A stretch of DNA of 64,000 nucleotides, from NCBI GenBank assembly GCA_905181835.1, contig CAJIZF010000001.1, forward strand, positions 62,001-126,000. The letters are read 5' to 3'. Positions 19,639 to 28,235 of this stretch are shown here, piece by piece. A model generated the notes under the pieces. That model had not been told where the DNA came from. It searched no databases and saw only the letters and a list, made by a program, of their open reading frames with translations. The stretch is from an uncultured Flavobacteriaceae bacterium (lineage in GTDB: Bacteria > Bacteroidota > Bacteroidia > Flavobacteriales > Flavobacteriaceae). A program made the position numbers and the translations under genes. Each line of letters opens with the position of its first letter. Positions within the stretch are counted from its first letter, which is position 1.

Positions 19639-21024
19639 ATGAGTATTGTTTTAACACATGGTTATTATCTAAACAAAGATCCAAAGGAGGCAAGTATAAT
19701 GAAGCCATACGCTCCTCTTGGTTTATTGTACCTATCAAGTTATTTAAATCAAGAAAAAATTAAAAATCTCGTATTCGATTCCACCTTTTCAAATCAGGAA
19801 ACTCAATTAGAATTTATAGCCCGGGAAAAACCATTTGTAGTTGCAATTTATACCAATTTAATGACTAAAATAACGGTCATTAAGTTGATTAAATTATTGA
19901 TAGCTGATCCTAAATATGGATTTCCAAAAATAATTTTAGGGGGTCCCGATGTGACCTTTAATATTCAAAATTATTTAGATACCGGAGCTCATTTTTTAAT
20001 TATTGGAGAGGGGGAACAAACCATAGCTGAGTTATACCAGTCTATTCAAGAGAATTCGGATTATAGTTCTATTACTGGAATTGCTTATAAAGAAAATAAT
20101 TCGGTAATAAAAACACCGCCAAGAATAAAAATTAAAGATCTCAGTCAACTTCCTCTTCCCAACAGAGAAGGTATTAATATTCAAAAATATTTAGATACTT
20201 GGAAAACTAATCATGGTAAAAGTTCTATGACTATTAGCACTCAAAGAGGATGCCCTTATACCTGTAAATGGTGTAGCACTGCTGTATACGGACAAAGTTA
20301 CAGAAGAAGACCTGCTAAATTAGTGGTTGAAGAGATGCGTATGCTTCAAAAGCAATACAATCCTGACTCCATCTGGTTTGTTGACGATGTTTTTACGGTC
20401 AGTCATAAATGGATGGAAGAATTTTGTAATGAAGTAACTAAACAAAAGGTTTTGATCCCTTTTGAATGTATCACAAGAGCTGAAAGATTAAATGATAAAG
20501 TTCTTGAACAATTAAAACAAACAGGCTGTTATCGTATTTGGATTGGAGCCGAAAGTGGTTCTCAAAAAATTATAGATGCTATGGATCGTAGGGTAGATGT
20601 TAGTACTGTGAAAAATGCCATTAGAGAAACAAACAAAAAAGGAATTGAGTCAGGAACCTTTATCATGCTTGGATACCCTAACGAGACTGAAGACGATATT
20701 TATAAAACCATTGACTATCTTAAAGAAGCCAATCCAAAATACTTTACCATTACGTTGGCTTACCCAATAAAAGGGACTTCCTTATATTCAGATATTGAAG
20801 ATAAGATAACAAAACAGCCTGCCTGGGAAACCTCAACAGACAGAGATATTGATTTTAAAAGAACATATTCAAGAAAGTATTATGATTATGCTATCAGAAA
20901 AGTAGTGAATGAAGTTAATTATCATAAAGAACTAATAAAGGGTAAAAACAAAAGCTATTATAAGGCTGCCAAATTAAAAATAAAGTCATGGTTAGCTGGT
21001 AGCTTAATGATGGTAAGTAAATAA
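19639..21024 (+). CDS. B12-binding-type radical SAM protein (copy B)
   Basis: YAPLGLLYLSSYLNQEKIKNLVFDSTF; STQRGCPYTCKWCSTAVYG; IWIGAESGSQKIIDAMDRR. Confidence 0.9.
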   Translation: MSIVLTHGYYLNKDPKEASIMKPYAPLGLLYLSSYLNQEKIKNLVFDSTFSNQETQLEFIAREKPFVVAIYTNLMTKITVIKLIKLLIADPKYGFPKIILGGPDVTFNIQNYLDTGAHFLIIGEGEQTIAELYQSIQENSDYSSITGIAYKENNSVIKTPPRIKIKDLSQLPLPNREGINIQKYLDTWKTNHGKSSMTISTQRGCPYTCKWCSTAVYGQSYRRRPAKLVVEEMRMLQKQYNPDSIWFVDDVFTVSHKWMEEFCNEVTKQKVLIPFECITRAERLNDKVLEQLKQTGCYRIWIGAESGSQKIIDAMDRRVDVSTVKNAIRETNKKGIESGTFIMLGYPNETEDDIYKTIDYLKEANPKYFTITLAYPIKGTSLYSDIEDKITKQPAWETSTDRDIDFKRTYSRKYYDYAIRKVVNEVNYHKELIKGKNKSYYKAAKLKIKSWLAGSLMMVSK

Positions 21025-22139
21025 TGAAAAAGACAGTAATTATAATATTAATTTTATTGACTTCGTGTACCAATTCAACCTACAATGATATTGTAGAGGA
21101 GGATTTTTCGCTAACACTTAAATGGAACAAGAGTTACGAGCAAGACACCATAAGTAACGCAATTATTGGTTTGCAATGGTGCCTGTCTTATCTTGGAGCT
21201 ACACTCCCAATTACTGAAAACGGTATTAAAAATCAAAATCCATTTATAATTTTAAAAATAAATAAATTAGGTTTTAATGTCGATGCGTTAGAAAAACTCA
21301 AGCGACTAAATACTGTTATTAAAGCAACTGAAGAATATCAAATTACTTCAGCTATTGATCTGGGTAGGTATGTAAGTCTATTAATAGGTTCTTCTGAACA
21401 TTATTATGAAATAACAGGGGTCCCGTTTTTACTTTCCGATTTATCAACTTCTTATGAACTCAAGAACCTGGGCGGTTATGTTAATAATTCTAGTGTTTCG
21501 TATGAAAATCGAATCATTAGATTTTCTGAACAAGATGGTTTTAACCAGTTGTTTTTATGCTCAGAAATTAGTCCGGAGTCTGAAGAGATTTTAGAGTACG
21601 AAACCCTTGATTTAATGCAAAATGGTCAAGTTAGATTTGGTATTTACAACAAAGATGGTTTTCGAATTTCAAACTCCGATCCTCAACATAGCAATGCGGG
21701 AAAACCTGCTAAATGTATTTGGTGTCACGAATCTGAAATTCAACCATTATTTAATATACAAGATAATTATGATGGGTTTATCCCCTATTTAGACTTTAAA
21801 GATTTACTGATAGATTTTAAAGTAACACATAGAAATTTACAAAATTCTTTAGTAGATGGAGTTGATTTTCAGGAATCTTTACAGCATATACAAACAGAAT
21901 TACTTTACATATCTTTTATGGAGCCATCTGCAATGCGCTTAAGTATAGAATGGAATATTAATATCAATGAAATTGAAAATTTATTAGACGGAATTCCAAC
22001 ACATAATTATGATGAATTCCCTTTTCTCGGGAATCTTTATTTTAGAGAAGAGATTGATCAATTTGCCCCTTTTTCAGGACTACCAGTTTCCAGTAGTGTT
22101 CGGGAAAAATCTGAAATTGAAGTGAATCATTTAAACTAA
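21024..22139 (+). CDS. Lipoprotein with a single c-type heme motif (CIWCH)
   Basis: N-terminal MKKTVIIILILLTSCTN lipobox; SNAGKPAKCIWCHESEIQPLF. Confidence 0.65.
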   Translation: MKKTVIIILILLTSCTNSTYNDIVEEDFSLTLKWNKSYEQDTISNAIIGLQWCLSYLGATLPITENGIKNQNPFIILKINKLGFNVDALEKLKRLNTVIKATEEYQITSAIDLGRYVSLLIGSSEHYYEITGVPFLLSDLSTSYELKNLGGYVNNSSVSYENRIIRFSEQDGFNQLFLCSEISPESEEILEYETLDLMQNGQVRFGIYNKDGFRISNSDPQHSNAGKPAKCIWCHESEIQPLFNIQDNYDGFIPYLDFKDLLIDFKVTHRNLQNSLVDGVDFQESLQHIQTELLYISFMEPSAMRLSIEWNININEIENLLDGIPTHNYDEFPFLGNLYFREEIDQFAPFSGLPVSSSVREKSEIEVNHLN

Positions 22140-23312
22140 ATGTCTAAAAAAAGTAAACATATTAGGCGGCTAAAAACCATTTCATTATTTGGCGTAAGTC
22201 AATTAATATCTGTTCTGTCAATAGTTATACTTTCTTTAATTATTATTAGATTTCACTCGACGGAGTTGTGGGGACAATATGCAGAGGTGCTTATCTGGAC
22301 CAATGTGTTTTTACTTTTTCTATCTTTTGGAAATAATGATTATTTATTAAAATCATTTAGTAAAAAACCTTCAACAATAAATCAAAAATGGTTAAATAAT
22401 TTTATAGCTAGAAGTATTCTATTAGTGCCAAGTATTATACTTATTTATTTTATCCCTTTTTTTAAAGGCATTGAACCACTTATCTTTACTCTAATTATTC
22501 TTCAATTTATAAATCAATCGTTTAAATCCTTAATTGTATATCACAGAAAATTTCAATTAAATATTATTATTGAATTATTGGCTTTAAGTCTTATGTTAAG
22601 TCAGGTTATTCTAAAAATTGAATATTTATCCTTAATTATCATCATCAAAATTATTTGCTTTGTTCATTTTATAAAACTTATTGCGTTTTCTATATTTCTA
22701 TTTAAAGACTTTAAGCAAATAAAATTATTAGTTCAATTTAGTGAATTGAAGAAATCATTACCCTTTTTTATACCTTTAATTATTGGGACTTTTAGATCAA
22801 AAATAGACACTTATTATGGAGCGCATTTTTTTAATCCAATTCAGTTAAGTAAATATCAAGTATTAATAAGTTTTTTAGCTTTAGCTCAAATGTCTAGTGC
22901 TTTTGCAATCACTCCTTATCTTAAAAATTTTTATAGATTAAAAAATGAATCGGTTTCAAAAATTCAAAAACAGTTTTTTATTTATGGTTGGATATATGCC
23001 ATTATAGTGATTTTTGTGACTTTTATCATACTGTCTAAAGTATACCAACTAGCCTATTCTCTAATACAATATAGTTTAGCATTTATATTCATTATACCAT
23101 TATTTTTACATATTCTATTAGTAAGTGAATACTATAAAAAAGAGCAACAATATAGAATTGCTTTATTTACATCTATTATAGTATCTATTCAATTTTTTAT
23201 AGGATATTACTTAATAAAAAATTGGTCTTTAGATGGAGCTCTATTAGTTAAAGCTTTTGGACAATGGTGTATTGTAATTTTATTATGGGTTTGGATTAAA
23301 AGGCGAAAATGA
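22140..23312 (+). CDS. Multi-pass membrane protein, Wzx/MOP-superfamily flippase-like
   Basis: About 12 hydrophobic segments; TISLFGVSQLISVLSIVILSLIIIRFHSTELWGQYAEVLIW resembles polysaccharide-type flippases. Confidence 0.7.
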   Translation: MSKKSKHIRRLKTISLFGVSQLISVLSIVILSLIIIRFHSTELWGQYAEVLIWTNVFLLFLSFGNNDYLLKSFSKKPSTINQKWLNNFIARSILLVPSIILIYFIPFFKGIEPLIFTLIILQFINQSFKSLIVYHRKFQLNIIIELLALSLMLSQVILKIEYLSLIIIIKIICFVHFIKLIAFSIFLFKDFKQIKLLVQFSELKKSLPFFIPLIIGTFRSKIDTYYGAHFFNPIQLSKYQVLISFLALAQMSSAFAITPYLKNFYRLKNESVSKIQKQFFIYGWIYAIIVIFVTFIILSKVYQLAYSLIQYSLAFIFIIPLFLHILLVSEYYKKEQQYRIALFTSIIVSIQFFIGYYLIKNWSLDGALLVKAFGQWCIVILLWVWIKRRK

Positions 23313-23509
23313 AAAATTATATAAAAAATATATTAATTAGTCTTTGGGGTCCATTTAAGCCAAATAAAAATCAATTTTTTTTATTTATTATTGGATTACC
23401 AAGAAGTGATAGTTCATTACTAATGTATATACTTGAATCTAATAATGAATTAATTGGATATGGTAAGTATTTTATTAAATATACCAGTTCAAAAAAACCA
23501 TTAAGTTGA
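23309..23509 (+). pseudogene. N-terminal fragment of a sulfotransferase-like protein
   Basis: FFLFIIGLPRSDSSLLMYILESNNELIGYGKYFIKYTS resembles the 5'-PSB loop (GLPRSGSS/TLL) region; ends after 66 aa. Confidence 0.5.
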
Positions 23510-24261
23510 ATAAAAAGAAAAACATACTCATTGTAGGATATCCGAAAAGTGGCACAAATTGGTTGAGTAGATTAGTGGCCGAAGTATTACAGTCTAATTT
23601 TAACGGTGATTGGGGTTTTGAAACTAAAAATGCCTCAAGGTTAATTTTTGAAAACAATAATTCTGAGTATCAAGTTTTTAAATCTCATCATTTTTTTTCA
23701 GATATTAAAACTGCCAGTATAGAACCTATTTATAAGATTATCTATATCATTCGTGACCCTAGAGATATTGTGATATCTGGGACCTACTTTTTCAATTTTA
23801 ATTCATTACTTATAAAAGTTTTAAATAAATTAAGTTTAGGGTTTATAAAGTCAGATTTATCATTTAGAAAGAAAAAGAAAAAAATGATAAATGCTGTATT
23901 ATATGGTGATTATAAAATTACTCCCTGGTTAGCCTTATCTTGGGAAAAACATGTAACAGCATATATAACAAATGATATATATATCATTAAATACGAAGAT
24001 TTATTAGATAATACAGAAAAGGAAATTCAAAAATTAATAGCATATTTAAATTTAAATATAGCAAATGATCAAATTGAAAAAAGTGTCAAAAAACAATGTT
24101 TCGAAAATAGAAAAAAAGAAGTAGTTACTTTAAAACACAAATATCTAAATAAATTAGTTAGAAAAGGATCTCAGGGATATTGGAAGAATAATTTTACTGA
24201 GAAAGAAAAAAATCTTTTTAAAGAAGAATTAAATAATAAAATCGAATACTATTCTTTTTAA
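23506..24261 (+). CDS. PAPS-dependent sulfotransferase (Sulfotransfer_1-like), TTG start
   Basis: ILIVGYPKSGTNWLSRLVAEVL; YIIRDPRDIVISGTYFF; RKGSQGYWKNNFT. Confidence 0.85.
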   Translation: MNKKKNILIVGYPKSGTNWLSRLVAEVLQSNFNGDWGFETKNASRLIFENNNSEYQVFKSHHFFSDIKTASIEPIYKIIYIIRDPRDIVISGTYFFNFNSLLIKVLNKLSLGFIKSDLSFRKKKKKMINAVLYGDYKITPWLALSWEKHVTAYITNDIYIIKYEDLLDNTEKEIQKLIAYLNLNIANDQIEKSVKKQCFENRKKEVVTLKHKYLNKLVRKGSQGYWKNNFTEKEKNLFKEELNNKIEYYSF

Positions 24262-24276
24262 AGTAAATTACAATTT

Positions 24277-25797
24277 ATGAATAACAAAATTCTCATATTT
24301 AACCCTAAAAGTGCCAATGCTAAACATCGAATTCCAAATTCTATTTTACAAGTGGGAGCTTCTATTTATGGGATTTACGAATTTGTATTTGTTGATGGAA
24401 ATTTAGAAAATGACCCTTGGGAGAAAATTGATTCTTATTTTCAATCAGGAAATTTTAAATATTTTTGTAGTACGGTAATGCCAGGGCCTCAATTAAGACA
24501 AGCCATCCCTTTTACTAAAAAAATAAAGGAAAAATATCCAGATTGTATTACTATTTGGGGTGGATATTTTGCTTCCAACCAATACCAAGTTTCCATCTCG
24601 TCTGGTTTTGTAGATTATGTTATAAATGGACCTGGCGATATTGCTTTTCCTTCATTAATTAGGGTTTTAGAGGATAATAATCATACTGAAATTTCAACTA
24701 TAAAAAACCTGATCTTCAAAAATGAAGAAGGTGAAATCATAAAAACAGCAAAAGAAGAACTGTTAGATCAGGATTCGTTGCCGAAATTACCTTATCAACA
24801 TTTAAATAGTTTTTACAACTTAGAAAACTACTTAAGTAAAACTTTTTTAGGAAGAAATACCTTTAGTTACCATTCTAGTTTAGGCTGTCCTTTCACTTGT
24901 TCTTTTTGTGCCGTAGTTCCTATTTATAAGGGTCGTTGGAAAGCAAAATCTGCAGAATCAGTTTATAAAGATGTAAAATATTTTAAGGATACTTATCGTA
25001 TAGAAGCCATAGAGTTTCATGATAATAATTTCTTTACTTCCAGGAAAAGAGTCATCGAATTTTCTGAATTGATTAAAAACGATGGGATCACTTGGTGGGG
25101 GGAAGGAAGAATTGACACTATAAACAAATACAGTGATGCCGATTTAATTTTAATGAAAGAAGCTGGTTGTAAGATGATTTTTTTGGGAGCTGAAACAGGT
25201 AATGATGAAATCCTAAAACAAATGAATAAAGGAGGAACTCAAACTGGGGAAACCATCAAACAGTTTGTAAAAAGGTTATATCCAATTGGTATCATCCCAG
25301 AACTTTCTTTTGTATTAGGTATGCCTGCTGAAACTCCCGAAAAAGTGATGGCTCAAATAGAATGGGACATTAATTTCATAAAAGAAGTTAAACAAATTAA
25401 CCCTGATGCTGAAATTATTATTTATTTGTACAGTCCCGTAGCTACCGAGGGATCTGAGTTGTATGAACAAATTCAAAAAGCAGGCTTTAGTTTTCCTAAA
25501 AATCTTGAAGATTGGTTAGCTCCAGCTTGGGAAAATTTTGATTTAAGAAAAAATCCACTAACGCCCTGGCTTACTCCAAAAATGGTAGATCGAATTATGA
25601 ATTTTGAAACGGTTTTAAATGGCTATTATCCAACTGCTACCGATTTTAAAATTAAAGGATTTAAGAGGATCTTGTTAAGGGGTGTTTCTAAGATTCGATA
25701 TATAACGGGTTTTTATAAATATCCTTATGAAATAAAAATCATGCATAAAATTTGGAAATATCGTCAACCTGAAACTCAAGGCTTTTACTCTGAATAA
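24277..25797 (+). CDS. B12-binding-type radical SAM protein (copy C)
   Basis: SSLGCPFTCSFCAVVPIYKGRWKAKS; EAGCKMIFLGAETGNDEILKQMNKGG. Confidence 0.9.
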   Translation: MNNKILIFNPKSANAKHRIPNSILQVGASIYGIYEFVFVDGNLENDPWEKIDSYFQSGNFKYFCSTVMPGPQLRQAIPFTKKIKEKYPDCITIWGGYFASNQYQVSISSGFVDYVINGPGDIAFPSLIRVLEDNNHTEISTIKNLIFKNEEGEIIKTAKEELLDQDSLPKLPYQHLNSFYNLENYLSKTFLGRNTFSYHSSLGCPFTCSFCAVVPIYKGRWKAKSAESVYKDVKYFKDTYRIEAIEFHDNNFFTSRKRVIEFSELIKNDGITWWGEGRIDTINKYSDADLILMKEAGCKMIFLGAETGNDEILKQMNKGGTQTGETIKQFVKRLYPIGIIPELSFVLGMPAETPEKVMAQIEWDINFIKEVKQINPDAEIIIYLYSPVATEGSELYEQIQKAGFSFPKNLEDWLAPAWENFDLRKNPLTPWLTPKMVDRIMNFETVLNGYYPTATDFKIKGFKRILLRGVSKIRYITGFYKYPYEIKIMHKIWKYRQPETQGFYSE

Positions 25798-26468
25798 TGT
25801 CAAAGTTAAGAAACATTATAAAACGTATTACACAGCCATTTTTAAAAACCGGTTTAGCTTACTATTATCGAAAACCACGAAAATACAACTATCAGGATAT
25901 TGAAGTTTTGGTGCATCCAGAAGTGTTTCCTCCTCATCTAACCTTAAGCACTAAAATATTACTAGATTATATAGTTGAATTAGATTTAAAAAACAAAGCT
26001 TTTTTGGAGTTGGGTTGTGGTTCTGGAATTATTTCACTTTTGGCTAGTAAAAAAGGAGCCTTTGTTACTGCTACAGATATTAATAATATTGCATTAGATC
26101 ATTTGAAAAAAGCCTCTTTTGAAAATCAACTTAAAGTAGAGATCATTGATTCCGATTTATTTAAAAACTTAAAAAATAAATCCTTCGATTTAATTATAAT
26201 CAATCCGCCATATTATCCTAAAAAAGCAAAAAACATAAAAGAAAAAGCTTGGTTTTGTGGTGAAGATTTCGAATATTTTAAAGGTCTATTTAATCAATTA
26301 CCAAACTTCATAACCAACCACAATCAGGTGAATATGATTCTCTCAGAAGATTGTCAAATCGAAATCATTACTTCGATAGCATCATTAAACAACTTAAAAC
26401 TAACTTCTGTCTATGAAATTTCAAAAATGGGAGAAACCAATAATATTTTTGAGATAAATCTCAAGTAG
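25797..26468 (+). CDS. HemK/PrmC-like SAM methyltransferase
   Basis: FLELGCGSGIISLLASKKGAFVTATDI; DLIIINPPYYPK (NPPY motif). Confidence 0.83.
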   Translation: MSKLRNIIKRITQPFLKTGLAYYYRKPRKYNYQDIEVLVHPEVFPPHLTLSTKILLDYIVELDLKNKAFLELGCGSGIISLLASKKGAFVTATDINNIALDHLKKASFENQLKVEIIDSDLFKNLKNKSFDLIIINPPYYPKKAKNIKEKAWFCGEDFEYFKGLFNQLPNFITNHNQVNMILSEDCQIEIITSIASLNNLKLTSVYEISKMGETNNIFEINLK

Positions 26469-26485
26469 TAGAAAAAAATCTACTA
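26466..26485 (+). terminator. Weak hairpin at the end of the radical SAM cluster
   Basis: TAGTAGA-AAAAAA-TCTACTA starting at the stop codon; no strong U tract. Confidence 0.3.
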
Positions 26486-26593
26486 TTGGTTCATTAAATC
26501 TTTTGCTAATTTTTATCCAATAAGTTAAAGATTGGCTAAATTTTATAAATGTTATGTGAAACATATTATATTTAAAAAATAATTATCCGTTCA

Positions 26594-27820
26594 ATGCGTT
26601 GGTTTTTTTTTATTATAATTTATACTCTGATTGATTTATATGCCTTACAAGCAATCAGAACTCTCACAAAAAATTTCTGGATAACAGGGATTTATTTATT
26701 TGTCTCTTTAGTGGTTATCGTTTCATTATATTTTTTATTGAATTCAAATAGTTCAACTCACTTCTCTCAACCTCCAATAAGCTATTTGTTCGGTATATTT
26801 TTGGCTTTAATGATTTCAAAAATACTAGTGATTATTTTTATGTTAGGAGAGGATATAACACGACTTATATCAGGATTTTATTTTAAAATTTTTACAAATG
26901 AGCAAAATTTTTATATACCATCCAGAAGAAAATTTTTAAGCACACTTGCTTTAGGAGTTGCAGCAATACCTTTTTCTGCTTTATTATATGGTATGATTAA
27001 AGGGAAGTATAATTTTAAAGTATTAAAATATGAATTGGAGTTTGCTGACTTGCCGGAGGCATTTGACGGTTTTACGATGACACAAATAAGTGATATTCAT
27101 AGTGGTAGTTTTGACAATAAAAACAAAATTTCTTATGCTGTAGACTTAATAAACCAACAAGATAGTGATGCTATATTCTTTACTGGAGATTTAGTCAATA
27201 ACGTTGCTGATGAAATGGATGATTGGAAAGAGTTGTTTTCTAATTTAAGTGCGAAAGAAGGTGTTTTTTCTGTTTTAGGAAATCATGATTATGGAGATTA
27301 TGTTCGTTGGAACAGTAAAGAAGAAAAATTAAAAAACTTAGATAAGCTTAAAAAAATTCAGTCTGAAATGGGTTGGAATTTGTTGTTGAATGAGAATTTT
27401 TATATAAAGAGAAAAAATCAAAAAATTGCAATCGTTGGAGTTGAAAACTGGGGTGAAAATGGCTTCAAACAAGCAGGAGATTTAGACGCAGCTTGTAAAA
27501 ACATTAATGATAGTGATTTTAAAGTCTTATTGAGTCATGACCCTTCGCATTGGAAGTCGAGAGTTAAGAATGATGATCGTAATTTTCAATTAACTTTAAG
27601 TGGTCATACTCATGGAATGCAGTTTGGTATCGAAATACCAGGTTGGATAAAATGGAGTCCTGTTAAATATAGGTACGAGAACTGGGCAGGTATTTACGAA
27701 GAAAAAGGAAGATTTATAAATGTAAATCGTGGATTTGGGTTTTTAGGCTATCCGGGTCGGGTAGGAATCTGGCCTGAGATTACTGTGATAAAGCTCAAAA
27801 AAAAGGACTCTAATGCATAA
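26594..27820 (+). CDS. Membrane-anchored metallophosphoesterase
   Basis: MTQISDIHSG, FFTGDLVNN, VLGNHDYGDY, LSHDPSHW, TLSGHTHGMQFG. Confidence 0.93.
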   Translation: MRWFFFIIIYTLIDLYALQAIRTLTKNFWITGIYLFVSLVVIVSLYFLLNSNSSTHFSQPPISYLFGIFLALMISKILVIIFMLGEDITRLISGFYFKIFTNEQNFYIPSRRKFLSTLALGVAAIPFSALLYGMIKGKYNFKVLKYELEFADLPEAFDGFTMTQISDIHSGSFDNKNKISYAVDLINQQDSDAIFFTGDLVNNVADEMDDWKELFSNLSAKEGVFSVLGNHDYGDYVRWNSKEEKLKNLDKLKKIQSEMGWNLLLNENFYIKRKNQKIAIVGVENWGENGFKQAGDLDAACKNINDSDFKVLLSHDPSHWKSRVKNDDRNFQLTLSGHTHGMQFGIEIPGWIKWSPVKYRYENWAGIYEEKGRFINVNRGFGFLGYPGRVGIWPEITVIKLKKKDSNA

Positions 27821-27834
27821 TTCCCTGAAAACAC

Positions 27835-27842
27835 TATATTTG
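27835..27842 (+). promoter_or_regulatory. Probable promoter -7 element (TATATTTG) of the thioredoxin-like gene
   Basis: TAnnTTTG consensus about 32 nt before the ATG at 27874. Confidence 0.45.
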
Positions 27843-27873
27843 CAGAACAGTTTTTTACCAATACTAAGAAATT

Positions 27874-28170
27874 ATGTCAAAATTTGGAGAATTAATTGAA
27901 ACCCAAGTTCCTGTTTTATTTGATTTTTATACAGACTGGGACGAAGCATCAAAAGAAATGCATCCCGTACTAAGAGATGTTGCGGCTGCTTTAGGCGATA
28001 AGGCTAGAGTTATAAAAATTGATGTCGAAAAAAATGAAGAATTATCCAAAGCACTCCGTGTTAAAGGATTACCAACTCTAATGATTTACAAGCAAGGCGA
28101 AATGAAATGGCGCCAAAGCGGAGAACAAGACGCTAATACATTAATTGGTCTTGTTAATGAATATGTTTAG
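27874..28170 (+). CDS. Thioredoxin-fold protein lacking the CxxC active site
   Basis: VPVLFDFYTDWDEASKEMHPVLRDVAAALGDKARVIKIDVEKNEELSKALRVKGLPTLMIYKQGE. Confidence 0.88.
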   Translation: MSKFGELIETQVPVLFDFYTDWDEASKEMHPVLRDVAAALGDKARVIKIDVEKNEELSKALRVKGLPTLMIYKQGEMKWRQSGEQDANTLIGLVNEYV

Positions 28171-28235
28171 ATAAACTTTCTAGAATAATACATTATAATC
28201 CATTTTTGACACCGCGGTGTTAATAAAAGTTATTA

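Noticed and set aside
16400-26500. Cluster as a phage or defence island
   Set aside because: No integrase, transposase, nuclease, helicase or structural phage genes recognised; enzymes point to metabolism/export
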